Shown here in pieces: positions 42,956 to 56,300 of a stretch of 64,000 nucleotides of DNA. Both the position numbers and the translations under genes were made by a program. This stretch comes from Macrocystis pyrifera (Eukaryota > Sar > Phaeophyceae > Laminariales > Laminariaceae). The notes below the pieces were generated by a model, which saw only the letters and a program-made list of their open reading frames with translations, did not search any database and had not been told where the DNA came from. The DNA is taken from the NCBI GenBank assembly GCA_031763025.1, contig JASSKH010000021.1, forward strand, positions 5,288,611 through 5,352,610, given 5' to 3'. Position 1 is the stretch's first letter. Each line of letters begins with the position of its first letter.

Positions 42956-45600
42956 TCCACGGTCCATTCCGCACGTTGCCAGACGTGATCGAGTATCAAA
43001 TACACAAGTCCGACAGCCCTTGTCAGCGAGGGTGTCGCCTCCTTCGTGCGTCGAACACACCACGTCTCTTAGGTTCCATCCCAGTCGTGATCGGTAGGCC
43101 TACCGTAGGCGCAGGCATGCCTCAACCGAGATCCGAAGCCCCCCTTCGGCGCTGAATACCCCAGATCAGCTTCAGTGGTTTCGAAAGATGTTGTACAGAT
43201 ACACATGTCGAAGATTGAGTGCCACGTGCTTCTACTGTAAGATGCTATGTATGTCTCGTACAGGGAAATAGAAGCGGTGGGGGGGGGGTGGGGCTCCGTT
43301 TTTTGCTTTGCCGGTGTTGCTGAAACACTCCACCAACGTATTTGGTGGTGTTCGTCCGCCGCGTCTACAAGCGCTACTTTTTTCTTTCACGATCGCGAAT
43401 ATCTGGATGCACGCCGTTGGAGTTGTCGAGACTTAAGCAATGCCTTTTAGGGGGGGCGACGTATATATTGGATTAGCTCCTCACATAAGGAGCTCAATAG
43501 TTCATCCGAAACATCACTCCAAAGAAGTTCGTTGGTCCGACCCGACCACTGTTTTTCTGCGCTACCAGGTAGTCTTTACACAACAACCATTCTGATGAAA
43601 GTGTGATTCTAACCGCTTTTCTTTCTCAGTTGTGGAGTTGAATCCGCCAGAAAATATATCGCCAGAAGTATCGACGTGCACCAACCGATTGCGTCGGGTC
43701 GCGTTCCGAAATTTTCATTTTTGGGATTTTGCAGGGTATAAGTAACGGCAAACAGTGACCCGATTACAGCAACGACCAGAACCCGAATGGGGGATGGTAC
43801 AACGTATTGCTGAGGTGCAGTGGAAGGAGTCGTCCGGCGAAAGGCACACAATGACATTCCTTGTGCTGCTTAGCACTGACGCTGCTTGTAGATGCATAAC
43901 AGCACAAACTTGGCGCAGTTTAGGTCGCTCTATGTGGAGCCCTAAAATCCCTAAAAGCCTCTAATAATGGGTCCCGAGACAGGCGACCAAACCAACAGTG
44001 CGTTTGGTGATATCAACCGCCTACGAGCAACGTGAGCACCTAACAGCGTGGGGGAGAATCAGAAGGACACACTGCGTGAGGGGGGTGATGCTACTAAAAA
44101 ACTAAAATGTGTCAAAGTTTCAATTCAACGAGTCGCGCGGGATGTGCTTTTATTAACTTATCTATCTACCTGTGCCACCGCCCGTAGACGGTTGAAAACA
44201 CCAAATAAATACGTACTTGAATTGGCTGCTATCAGTTGACCCCTTTCGGACCCGAGATAACGACCTGTAAAAAGGTTGATAATTTTGGTGTTATCAACCA
44301 TTGAACCGTCTACGAGGAGGGCGGGTGTCTATCAGCTCGCGTACGGATCATGGTATGCCCCACTACGGGAGTGGTTGAAGATTCGGCGGCACGCCCATGG
44401 TCTTACCTGGAGCCCCATAGTACAGACCAATCAGCGTTCCATTTGTTTTTCTTGACCAATGACAGTACTAATAAAAAAGCCTTTGCAGGGTGTTCCCATA
44501 GTACACCCCATAGTACCGGAGGGATGTGACCAATCGAGAGCATCACGGGGAGTATGTGGCGGTGGAACCCATCATCAAGTCCCTTGTCCACGCTCTGTTT
44601 GCACCGCTTTTATACCCAACGTGGTCAACTCAAGAGGACGACCGTCTCAGCTGTAGTGTTGTAGCGGCGGACAGAGGGATGTAGGAACCGAAGTGCAGGC
44701 TTGCAGCAGCACAAAGGTAAAGCAGGGGTGCGTAAGCTGCTGGTGATCGAGTTGTTTCATCTTCCCAGAGTGGGTAATCAGCTCAGACGACGATGGAGAT
44801 GTGGCCCTTGGCCGTCGCAGTATGAGAGCCTGCTACGGCAGGCGGGACTTGGTCGCCGGGTGAGAGACTGCTCCAATGGAGCGCCATCAGCTTGCCTCCA
44901 GGCACCTCTTGGCGTCATCGCTACACGCACCCGGCGGTGCACCGGTTTTGAATTGCACAGCAGTCCATCCAACACATATCGTAGTTATTGGACACCACAC
45001 TGGTCATATAGGTACCTACAGCAGCAGCACCGACAGGAGCAGTGATCGGTACTATTTTCGCGCTGGACGTTTTGGTATGATTAGTCGAACGATGAGTGGC
45101 GTTTGAAATCATGTTGAGAGCAATGCGGAGGGGTGGTGGTGTTGGCAGTACTGATGGCCCTGACTATGTGACACCTTTTGTTCGTTTTCCTCTTTGCATT
45201 CACGCCTCTCTTTCACTCTAGAAATGGTGCAACACCAGGCGGTATGCTGACACCAGAGAAAACAGCTACTGTACTCGACAGGAGTTTATAGCTTCAGGCT
45301 CGAGATTCGGACAAAGATAAGGAATGTGGCATTATTTACACTAAAAGTTGAGTAGGACACACCCCGTCTGACATGAAAAGAAATAGAGCCTGACCCGAAA
45401 TAAGAAAATTAGATATGCTAAAGTGGTGTCGCATACTTGCAACATACACGTGGTGTTTGTCGTGCGATTGTCTTGCACGCAGCCGAAAGCGATGCCCTTG
45501 CAGCGGCGGTGACGGCGGAGAGGGAGCAGGAGGGCCAACACAGGCATTGCTTGCTGAGGGAATCAATTCGCTGACGGAATTCTACAAACGAACCAGTAGT
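42954..45600. other. Anonymous sequence
   Basis: No gene was recognised. A GCTCCTCACATAAGGAGCTC motif at 43476 resembles the palindromic start of the dispersed repeat at 41849. TACCAGGTA occurs at 43563. Confidence 0.3.
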
Positions 45601-45611
45601 AAGCAATAGTC

Positions 45612-46052
45612 ATGCATGAGAGTCGGCGCCAGGAGCAGGCCCGCCGGGTGAGGGTCGTGAGGGTTGTACGCTCAACCCCATGGCAAGACCCAAGTCCGGG
45701 ACCGCACGCCGTGGTGAAAACGCCAACGGTAAAGGTGCTCGTCTTGGCGGACAGGAAAAGACACCACACCTGCCCGGCGCGGCGAGTGGGCTACGTGCGA
45801 CGGAGATGGGGCAGAGGGAACTCGCCTCGCCGCCGGATTCACTTCCTGGGTGAAACACTCCACCACGGTGCCGTAGCTCTCAGCGCTGAATCCACACCCG
45901 TCGTAGCAGGTGTGGAGGTGGGGCGAGGAGGGGGGGAGCAGGCGTGCACGATGGGTAAATCCCGAAAGGCAACGGACAGCAAGGGCCCATTGGGGTTAAC
46001 TCGAACGCCGGCGGTTTCCATGAAGAGGGTAAGGAGGAAATCTCGATTCAGG
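45612..46052 (+). CDS. Possible coding exon of an unidentified gene (uncertain)
   Basis: A GC-rich stretch open for about 147 codons starts ATG at 45612 and encodes an Arg-rich product (RRQEQARRVRVVRVVR, KSRKATDSKG, KRVRRKSRFR). At 46051-46052 the sequence reads CGATTCAG|GTGAGC, a good splice donor, which is why it is noted. No domain was recognised. Long open frames also exist on the opposite strand here, as expected in GC-rich sequence, so chance is a real possibility. Confidence 0.18.
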
Positions 46053-46059
46053 TGAGCAG

Positions 46060-48870
46060 CACTGGGACTAAGTAGCCACCGGCACTTCGTTTCGTCGCCG
46101 TTTTTGCGCACTTTGTATCAAGCTTTGAGGGTGAATTAGCTGTTTGATTTTACCCCAACCTCTACCTACTTGTCCTTGGTGACTGACGCTGCACACCACC
46201 TCTGTGAGCTATAAGCCTACCGTTGTGCCTTCTCGTGCCGTGCCAAAGCAGTAAGTAGGGTCCGACAGGTCGTGCCGTTTATGCTTTAGCAGTACCAGCG
46301 ATATGGGTGTAGTTTCTGTTGTACTGAATGCCGTGTTAAATGTTCCACGACTCTTGTTTCCCCTGCCACCGCCGTCGGCCGGAGTGTGCATGCGCCTAAA
46401 GGTTTCCATGCGATTCAGGATCTTTCTTTGCCACGGCGCCTGCAGTAGTATGCATGTTTTAGTATCGCCGAATAGCTATTTTTCAAACTTCAGTGCAGAA
46501 TTTTGAGCAACAAGGCCGGCCACCTCGAGGCGTACTATTAAAATAGCAAGTGAAACCCAGCCCGTTTTCGTGTATTAAATTTTCGGATGCTCGAGTGAGG
46601 GCCTGTACAACTCCGCCCGGTAATTTTCTTGCGGCATTTGGGCTGATGACGCGTCCTTCCCACTTTCGACGTCTCACGGGTGGTGACGCAGGCATCACGG
46701 CCACATCAAGACCAGGGAACCGCTAAGGACTGTTTGCGCGAAAGGTACACCCATCAAGACCAACTGCCGCGCTTTCGTCGGCAGTGGAGGCCCCACAAGT
46801 ACCACTCGTGGCAAAGGCTTTGCTTGAATCGCTGATGACCTTCAGTTTGAGCCGATAGTATGCAGAACATCAAGCTGCCCGAGACCATGGGGGGGCAGAG
46901 GGTAGCTGTGCTGTCGTCAATGCCTTCCAGATTTTCGCGCGTTTGCCAGGGGGTATAAGATGGCAGTGGGGGCATAGAAAGGCTATCATTATCACTTTTG
47001 GCAGCAGCACCAAGGTGGATAGTGTATCAAGTGCTGTGCACCCGACGAGCTTTCCCGGGACTTTTAAGCATCCGAAGGAGACGGACGAAACTTTGAAATT
47101 CAGTGGGGAGTGCGAGTTTATACGCCCGAGACGAAATGTGTCAGACGGGCTGTAATTCTAGCCCACGATGATGGCGCACGTCGAGAGCGGGCGGCCCGAA
47201 TAATGCTGTTCAGATTAAGCCTTGTGGCGTACGATGCGTGCAGCATGTGCGCCGTCTCAATATACTTCAGGGATAGATTCTGCCACCGCTTGTAGGCGAC
47301 GATTTTACTGCGTTGACGTTTCGAGGGAGGATGGTTGTGTTCTTGTGTTGGGCATTCTGTTAATCAACGTATGGTTCACGCGTCTTGATTATTCCACAAG
47401 AAATGTGGCATGCTGTGCTTGCAAACTACATCCGACACTTACGGGCTGTGCACAGCTTCTGAGATCGGAATGCGTTTGAGATATATGCGAAGAACGTACT
47501 GGGTTTATATATTTCGGGAGACTGTAGGAGCAGTGAGCGACGAAGAATGTTCCTGCGTGTTGCCCCCAACGAGGACCCACGAGTGTAATGAAAATACGTT
47601 TTGTTTGATAAACTACTCGATTTAGGTGCAAGAGAAGATACGATGCGCACACCTGTAAGCCCGGTGATGACTTCCAATGGGAACGTTCTTCCACCTGCAC
47701 GTAGTTAATAATTATTGACTTCACCCGGCCGCGCTAGCTGCTTACTCACGATAAGTAAGTGCTCGTGGCATTATCATAGGCAAACTGAACCGGTCGCTGC
47801 AGAAAAACATCGTCTGACCTATTGAAAATATCCTGAGGGAAGGCGAGAAGAAAGAAGTGTATCGCATAGATGGAGAACATCAAGGCAAATGTACCAAGCA
47901 TCTGTGTTGTGGACAAGTGTAAACCGACCCCAAAACTGTAGTACTCGTGTTGTCGGCCAGTACCAGTAGATAGAGAAAGCGAGTTTGTCTGTTACATGCC
48001 GTAGGCCGTGTGCGTTCACAGAAAACGAAGTCAAACTACAAACGAAATAGTTCCGCTCCCAAAACATCACCAAGACCATAGCAGCACTCCGACAGTGATC
48101 AACCAACTTGTGCGGCGAGACAAGTTCCACCACGCGTTAGCCCACGATCGTCCGCTGCTGAAGATGTCGAGTGTGTGGAAATCGATCAGGTACAGCTCTC
48201 GCAATCAGTATTACAAAAACACAACTTTAGTTACAGACGGACGAAGCCTGTACCCACCGCTATAGGATTTATTTTTTCCTCCTATCGGCAAAAAAAAACT
48301 TTGGTCGCTTTCCTCCCTCGTTTTTGGCGCTTCGCGCCAATTTAAATTAATTGCCGGCTCCAGGTAAGACCATGGTCGTGCGGTCGAAGATTCAGATTGG
48401 TATTCGATGGCCACGCGAGAATTAGCACGAGATGGACGCAGCATGATGTTATCCGTACTGTTGGGAGCCCGTATACGGTTGATAGCACAAACGTTTGGTT
48501 GTCGTTTGTGTCGCTATTTCGCATTTTCGTGTCCGAAAGGGGTCCGTTGGGGGGAACATAGACATACAGCGACCAACACCATAATAAACAACTTTTTGTT
48601 GTTGTTGTGAATCGTCCGCGACGAGCATTGGCGCCCAAAAAGACGAGTAGGATCAAGATGTGGGCCCATCCCGTGCGATTGATTGCATAAAAAATTAGAC
48701 ATGAACTACTGTTGTTGTAGTGTTTTGGCAGGTCATTGTCAAGTGGCGATACAGAGTTTCCTTCGTAGTTGGCGGTTGGGAAGGACACACGCCAGCGTTC
48801 ACGCTGCAAGTGCCGCTTGCGGACCAGAAAGAGGGTCTCAGCAGCACAAAAGCACGTTGAGAAGAGGCGA
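46060..48870. other. Anonymous sequence
   Basis: No gene, repeat family or known motif was recognised on either strand. Confidence 0.3.
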
Positions 48871-48876
48871 GGGACT

Positions 48877-48969
48877 AACCCTTTCAGGACTGATGCAGTC
48901 CCGTTTCGTGGATAAAACACTCAAATTCTGGTAGTTCGTCCAAAAAACCCGACTGCAGTCCTAGAGGGG
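48877..48969. mobile_element. CAGTCCCG foldback element, copy 3
   Basis: The arms AACCCTTTCAGGACTGATGC...AGTCCCGTTT and AAAAAACCCGACTGCAGTCC...TAGAGGGG are inverted, with a ~36-bp loop. Total about 93 bp. Confidence 0.7.
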
Positions 48970-49586
48970 ATAAAAGGCCCAACCAACCGTCTTCGCAAAC
49001 TCGGCATGAGAGACATGCTATCGCCAAACGTGCCCCTCGGGTCGCTGTAGTAACACGCGGCATAATTCCATTACGCTTGCTCGTGGAGGCAAACAATTTC
49101 CGCAGAGCCAGCCTCGCACTGCATGCTACCGTTGGCTTACCGAGGAAAAGTTTTCAACGTGCTTCTTCGTACGACATGTATGTGTGATGAAATTGTACTA
49201 CTTGTACATACACGACTGCCAGGTACACCAGTGAATATATCATCACATCTTTGAACACAGCAGAAGAAGGGAAAAGAGCGGCAGGAAATGTTTCATCATT
49301 GTTCTCAAACGTACCGCACCGCAGTACATAAACACTATGTTTGCTCCTATTGATACCGTTGCCGACGTTTACGCACACTCGATTTGAAAATTAAAAATTG
49401 TACGCAACTGGTATTATCTTTTACCGCATGCGACAGACTAAAATGCTGTTGGGAGTATATTCTCTCTGTACACAATACAAAAGGCACCTGCTGGATGGAT
49501 TGTACACACACTCGTACTGCCTGTATTTCATATCCAGGAAGGCAGCAGTGGCAAGTATCAGTGAACTCGCCCCTACGAGCAAGCCC

Positions 49587-49644
49587 GAGGAAACGGTACT
49601 GTGGGAGGGAACGTTGAGGAAACGGTACTGTGGGAGGGAACGTT
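49587..49644. repeat. 29-bp tandem duplication
   Basis: Two perfect units containing GAAACGGTACTGTGGGAGGG with a 29-bp period. Confidence 0.9.
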
Positions 49645-49958
49645 GCCGTGGTTCCACGGGGGTACAAACATTCGCAGGGTACATTTAGCCTAGACCTATA
49701 GTATCTTCTCGAGTACTGCCTTATTATTAGTCGTTTTGCAATAGAACAGGATTAGACAACGAGCACAAGCCCCATGGTCGCGGCCGTCCTATGAAGCGAT
49801 AGTGGTACGTAGTCGAGCAGCAACAATAGAAGTATTTTTATTATAGGAGTTTTTTTTACTGGGGACCATAGTAACCAGAATCCACGATGGGCCTATAGCA
49901 CTTGAATCCCCTATGGTTCCACCACCATGGTTGGTTTTGGTTACAGACAGTATTAATA

Positions 49959-50069
49959 CTATTACGGGGTGCCATATTAAATAGGACCAAGTATTGTTTA
50001 TAAAAATGGGTAAATATATAGGTTTTTATTTATACCATCGGTTCTATTAACTGTGGACCCTCGTAAAAG
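49959..50069 (-). mobile_element. MITE copy 12
   Basis: Ends CTATTACGGGGTGCCATATT and CTGTGGACCCTCGTAAAAG. Reverse core orientation, more diverged than average. A further eroded copy may lie at 49856-49920 (ACTGGGGACCATAGTAAC). Confidence 0.88.
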
Positions 50070-50088
50070 TAATAATTTATTACTGAAG

Positions 50089-50133
50089 TGTGGTGAGCTT
50101 AAGCTTTATTTTTACAGATCTGCCGGAGGATAA
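50089..50133 (+). repeat. Retroposon 3' block, copy 3
   Basis: GAAGTGTGGTGAGCTTAAGC, TTTATTTTTACAGATCTGCC and GGAGGATAAAAAAAG followed by an A-rich tail. It is sandwiched between MITE copies 12 and 13. Confidence 0.7.
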
Positions 50134-50152
50134 AAAAAGAATAATAAAAAAA

Positions 50153-50263
50153 TATTACGGGGGTCCACAGTTAAGAGAACCGATGGTATAAATAATAACC
50201 TATGCATGTACCTATTTGTACTAACAATATTTGGTCCTAATTACTCTGTGGTCCCCCGTAATA
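50153..50263 (+). mobile_element. MITE copy 13
   Basis: Ends TATTACGGGGGTCCACAGT and TCTGTGGTCCCCCGTAATA. Forward core orientation. Inserted in the A-rich tail of the retroposon block. Confidence 0.92.
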
Positions 50264-50386
50264 AATTAAATGTTCCGTAGTAGAGCAAGTAGTAGTACTG
50301 TGTGTGGTAGTGATATTAGAACGGTGGTAGAAGTAGCAGATCCTGGAGTAGTAGTACTAGCGTTGTAGTATTAGCAGTGGTAGTAG

Positions 50387-50387
50387 C

Positions 50388-50422
<35 letters not shown>
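50387..50422. repeat. (GTA)n microsatellite
   Basis: About 11 uninterrupted GTA/TAG units within a longer GTAGTAG-rich zone from 50284. Confidence 0.9.
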
Positions 50423-50424
<2 letters not shown>

Positions 50425-50620
50425 TTGGGAATGTCGCAACCGGTCGACTACAAGTATTCGTTGTCGAACATTTTGTTGTGGTAGTCCTGCCCAAGTATAT
50501 CTCGTCGCGATGTGGTTTGACCTTTGTTTGGCAGAAGCCAGAATACACACACAGGGAATCGTTGGCGATGTTTGACACGAATTTCATCTTCTAGTTTTGT
50601 TTTTACAGCAGTATACATGT

Positions 50621-50960
50621 GCGCCTCGGTGGCTTGGTAGGTGGTCCGCGTGCCCATCAAGATCAATTTCGTGGGTTCAAGTCCCACCGAGTGCACGCCC
50701 GTAGGGACTTTTTCTTGCATACGTAAAAAAAATTGATTAGCGGAAAGCGCGAGAGCGTGAGTTAGCTACATTCGATGAAAATCGACGAGCAGTGGGAATG
50801 CTGAGCCCTATGCGCGACAAAAAATAAAGGCAAGTACCGGGGGGGAGAAGGGACGACACCTGTGACCACGGCTTGTCCAGAAGATCGTCGAGGGTTAAAA
50901 CCTCCTACGAGTGGGCTGGAAAGTAAAAGTGATGAAAAAATAAATAAATATATATATATA
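50621..50960 (+). mobile_element. tRNA-derived SINE, copy 5
   Basis: The head GCGCCTCGGTGGCTTGGTAGG has the A box. GTGGGTTCAAGTCCCACC gives a perfectly paired 5-bp T stem with a 7-nt loop and the B box. The body and the A/TA-rich tail are as in copies 2-4. It is the best-preserved tRNA-like head. Confidence 0.88.
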
Positions 50961-53070
50961 TGTATAACCCGTTCTTCGGACTATATAAAGGGCAAAGCAA
51001 AAGGCAACATCCTGCTCGTAGCACAGAATATTCATGCCACTGCATTCGCCACCGTCTGTACGTACGTCTCTTACCCACGGTCAATTAGTGCTTTTAAGCC
51101 GCCAACGCATTCCAGCCTGCGCCAAACAACTTCCTGGGCTGGGCTGAGACAAACTACCAGGTACCGGTGTGAGGCCCAGTCAGGTGGTTATGAGAAACTC
51201 ACAATCGTCCACATCCTTCCTACATCGGCGTCCCCTTCTCTGCGAAAACATATGTCGGAATAGACACATTCTTTTGGGGAATGCTACTGTACGTACGAAT
51301 AAACTAGGTATATTTTGTTTATCCCCGCGGGTATGTTCGTTTATGTGCATAATATACAGTCAGTTGTTGTTGTAGTGTGGCTTCTCGCCCCGATGTCGAT
51401 GGGGCGGGCGCCCGCTGTAAGTCTTAGTATCGTGTGTACGAGACACCAAGTGCTGAGCATGCTGATGGAGCATGCCCTTGACTGTAAGATATACCGCAAC
51501 TTGTTACTGTAAGATATACCCCAACTTGTTAATCCCTTATCTTATAGATAGATGCAAACCATGAAGAAAAAAAAAATCGATAACAGTGCATGAAGCAAGG
51601 GCAGCAGCCCTGGCTGCATGGATATATCGATGGATGGATGCAGTGGATACAATATCATCGTAGTCGTGGTCGAACTCCAATCCGACTAGTGTACGGCATC
51701 GACGCCATCGTGATGATTGGTACAGTACTCACCGTGCCGCGCTCGCTCTCACGAGGCGGTTGTACTCGGACAAGACCAGCACTGTCTTTTGTCACGATGT
51801 TTTATGCTTTTACGCCCTCTAAATAGGTTGCTACAGTTTGTGTTCTACGGAGGAAGTAATGTTTTCACAGCAGCAGCAAGCAGTAGGAATCTGGAACAGA
51901 AAAGAGGGGACGCCAGCAGGGTGGATCCCTTTTCGGGAAAGCCTCATTGTTGTATGGGGAGACAGTGATTGAATATCACTCCGTGAGCGATATCGCAGCT
52001 CTACAACAGCACGACAAAGTAGAAAGAGGCTAGGAAAAAAAAGACCATCCCGCCCGCCCATCGTTGGTAGCGAGGTGTACCGTCGACAACGACACATCAG
52101 TTTTGTTAGTGTTTATTTTACCGGGGTACCTACTCTCTGCGACGAGGTGTCGCGTTGATTGCCAGGCAACCAACGCTGGAGTAGTAACCCAGCGTGAGAG
52201 TCCCCGGCTGGTCGCAGCAGGAGGCCTCATTGATCCCAAACCATACACGAATTAACGTACGACGCGATGTTACAACAGTATCCCTATCAATATTTTCAAA
52301 ATAGACCCTATACAATAAGAAGACGTGTTCACCGATATGAGTATATACATAACACTCTCTCGCCAACACCTGTATCTCACCGACGCGCGGCACTGAACAG
52401 CTACCTAATATCGCTGGAGTTCCGTTTTGTGTGTTTGACAACAACAACAATAGCAGTAGTATCCGCTGCCATGGATCCCCTCTATTGCCAAAATAATGTA
52501 CTCACACTCGCCTTATACTTCCATATTAATGAATTCATTCCATGCGTCCCTACACCTACATTGTTATAAAAAAAATATCGTTTCCCTCTATTATTGGCAA
52601 AGCATATTATTAATAAACCACACTAAGATCATCGTAGCTCAAATCTTTCACCTGTGAACCATCCACCCCTACGTGCCTCGTAGGTGAAAAATAATTATTC
52701 TTTTGACTCAGTATCGGTCCATTAGTATTTACCTTCCACTTGAGATTGTACATATCTACTAGATGTACGTTCATTTTTTTTTTCTCAAAACCAGAGAGGT
52801 GTGAGAGGTGTGAAGCTCATACAGTGAGAAGCCTCACTTGCTCCTACCGTACGTGGTATGCTTTAAAAGTGCGTACTACTTCATGAATCCCTCGATGGCT
52901 TCATAACTTAAAAACGCGAAAACAAACGGCGAAATCACCACATCTTGGTCATGCAAAGCCGCTCGCTCGGACGAATACGGACTGACAGTATTGACACGGA
53001 CGGATCGGAACTCGCGGAGCACATGATGAAGCGATCCGTAGTGAGATGAGAAGCGTTCTATGACAATAGA
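50961..53070. other. Anonymous sequence
   Basis: A 25-bp tandem duplication (ACTGTAAGATATACCGCAAC) is at 51481-51530, and TACCAGGTA occurs at 51155. No gene was recognised. Confidence 0.3.
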
Positions 53071-53312
53071 GGTTCACCCAACAATTTCTGAGGCTGCTCA
53101 CTTGACCTTAAGGAGCTCCATACCTCACCCGAAAACTGACTTCAGCTAAAGTCAAATCGCGTCCCGATGAATAATCACATGCGTCCCAAGTATACAATTA
53201 CGTCATTTTTCGAAACAAGATCGGCCTTCGGACGAATTTGGATTAAGGAATCCCGTTGAAAACGCTTTTTTAACGGAAATGTGCTATACCTCTATCGTAG
53301 CGCCCTCCCTGC
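53071..53312 (+). repeat. ~235-bp dispersed repeat, copy 2
   Basis: Paralogue of 41827-42055 (see there). It keeps GAGGCTGCTCACTTGACC, GGAGCTCCATACC and ATGTGCTATACCTCTATCGT. Confidence 0.75.
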
Positions 53313-56300
53313 AAGGTTGAAATTACCGCGCTTGCTTATGGTAGCCTTTTTTCGTTCTGTGTATCGCAGTGCACAAGAAAACACCTTATCGACACCCCAC
53401 TATCTATTCCAGGACCCCCAGCCACACGGGGATTACAAAACCAAGTAAAATACAAACACGAATAGAAAAACTTGCTTTTTTAGGTCCAGAAATCCCAGCG
53501 CACTGGTTTGCCTTTCATTTTGATTTTTGGGGCGAAGTGTACATTATTTACTGTAGATCGTTCGTTTGCAGTTTCCTATTCTTTCTCGAGCACCCTTGGT
53601 ATCACCCTGGAGAAAGTGATTTTTGTTGGTCTTGCCAGGGGTGCACGAAAAAAGGAGTAAACGCAGCAACACTTGTCACGATGTCGGAATCGAAAACGAA
53701 CCAGGCGGTTGGTTGGAGGTTTTTTCAGAAAAAAAAAATTAGAACTTGTTTTTTTTATCAATTTGTCGTAATTTTGTTTTTAATGTACCGCCCCCCGTAT
53801 GTATGTGGGACTCAAAACAAAAAGGGGGGCGTCGATTTGTGCTGTCGGTGTACCTTTCGTTGGTCTCGCGAGGGGTTTTATTTCTTGCTTGTAGATGTGC
53901 CTGGAGTTGTCTCACTCGCGCGAGACTATCATTTCGTTGTGAGGCATACTGCTGGTTGCTCGAGCAAAAATCACCGAGTCACGTTGTTACGCAGTCATTT
54001 AATCTGAGCGACCTGAAGGGTACTGGCTTCCGGCAGTCATTAATACCAGTACCTGTCAGCACCAGACAGGATACTGCTGCGCATACTCTCAATCCTAGAC
54101 TTAAGGATGACTGTACTTCGGGCACTACTGCACTTGCACTGGGGGTCACGTACTGCTCGTGCCGACATTCACGGAACTTCGGCGACATGCCCCGTTAGTA
54201 CCCATTATCTGCTCGGTAGTAGTTCAGCCGTCCACACCGACCGGTAGTGAACTCCTTAGAGTACCCGTAGCACAAAAACGCACTATCAGTGGCACACGCA
54301 GCATACTGGTGGCATCATCTGTGGAATTTGCTTCGATCGCATGTATGAGGTCGCACATCGATAGCACCACGGGACCTACCCGCGAAACCATTTTAACCCT
54401 AAGCGCTACAAATCTGCGACAACAGCTTCTCTTCACGCTATCCATCTGTCACTGTCCAACGTCATCTGCAATTTTACTTTAAACCTCTTGTTACAAGCTA
54501 TGTTTTTACCAAACCGGAATTACTCGATCGCTACCATCACTCGCGCTGCGTTCGCCCCCGCGCCTCGGACCCCCATGCTCGGGCCAAAACGACGCCAGCT
54601 ACCTCTGAAATCTCGCACAACATCCGCATGATCCTGTTCGTCGTACGTTTTTCCGGTTATTAAGTAGGTCTCGGACCTGGGACAGTTCCCATCGTTACTC
54701 GTACGTCTACGACAACACCCCGCCCTACCAAGGCGTCTAGATGACATCACTTTTCTGTATGTACGACAGACAGCAGTATGCGTGAATATGTTTGCATTGT
54801 TACTGTGGATGGTGACGAAGTGCTGTGTTTCTAGAGAACCGCTTAATTAACTCGACGAATGTCCTGCAGGCAATGGCTCACACCACGACACCGTCTACGG
54901 CAAGTAGTCTAGCAATCCACGAAAAACTTGAAAGTCACGATCGCATGGTGAAAAAATAAAACAAAATGTAAACACTACAGGATTCGACGCAAGAGTGTAA
55001 ATAGTATGGAGTGTGTATGCGTGTAGACACGATAAAACAGGGGTAAGTAGTAGAAGAAGAGTAAAAATAAGTGTAGGGTGTACATAAACATACCGGTAGG
55101 ACGCGTGGTTGAGAAGGGCGAACAAGTGGAAACAAACAAATGTGAATTGGCGCAGACGCGGGAGGCAGGCGTAGCATGTTTCTGTTTCCTTTGTCAAGCC
55201 GTGTGCCATCATCACGGTAGGTATTGTGATAGCAGTACCCGCAGCACCCATTGTTGTTTTTGAGGCTGCTATATCCCGAAGAGCTCCATACCTTGCCCCA
55301 AATGTATTTTGAAACAGTAAAAACAAACGATACGTTAGCCTTGGCCAATCCTTCCTGTAGTATACTCTCGTAGGAACTATTCAAACCATTTGACTTGATG
55401 AAATTGAAAATCTAATTTGAGTATATGCGTCGAATGACTATGTACGGTCGGTGTATTGAGTAGTTCTTCCGTCGGGGTACCCCGCCAGTCGGACAGTGTT
55501 TGACGAATAAAATGCTGCATACCCCCCCGCCGTCATTATCGCAGCAAGCGCCAGTACGGCAACCCTATACACAGTAGTAGTAGTATCGGCCGTTTCGTAA
55601 AAAAACGAACATAAACGAATCTAGCCTAGAAAGTTAGTAGGGAAAATCAAGTAATAAACGTTTGCCCTGGGCGATCGACGTCTTCCGGAAATTGTAAGAG
55701 ATCTACCCCTCTCTCACTCCACCAGAATAGGGAGATATTTCGAGCGGGCAAGATTCAATTGAGTTGGAAGAAAGTAAAGTATGAATCGAGTTCCCTGCGA
55801 CGGGACGGACCGGATGTTCGAAAACTATTTTAGATAAATACTAAAAACGAAAAACATGCAGGGGACGAAAAAGGAAAAAAAAAAAACGATTTTCCCTCCT
55901 GTACCAGTACGTTGTTAGCCTTCAGTGCCATCTGTTTTCGGGCTTTTTCGAACGGGCCGACACTGACTGCTCTTTTAGGTCAGTCCTTGTTGGCCAATCA
56001 GAACAACAGGTTGTGTTCGTCGCTTATCAACCTGCCAGGTGGCCCCCGGCTGGTGACTGACTGGCTGACGTCATGATAACTTCCTGCTCACGTTGAGTGA
56101 TTGATTGCTTTTCTTATCCACGACGAAACTTCGCACACATTCAAAAATTAGTAATTGCTCTCTGATGGCGTCGTGATGGAGGGGGGTCAGTTTCGATGAC
56201 AACGTTGAAAACGAACGGTGGTTTTGCTCTCAACGTTTCGGCGCACCTCCCAGTCGGTGGCAGGGACCCCCGTACCCAGCCAAGGACAATGTTTAAGGGC

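Noticed and set aside
42853..43155. Open frames with poly-Gly or poly-Pro across the G run
   Set aside because: Created by the homopolymer. No other coding evidence.
23665..50422. Microsatellites considered as a CRISPR-like array
   Set aside because: Simple trinucleotide repeats without unique spacers. Eukaryotic context.
53369..54007. 212-codon open frame on the + strand
   Set aside because: Phe/Cys-rich, without a domain, conserved motif or splice context. Plausible by chance in T-rich sequence.
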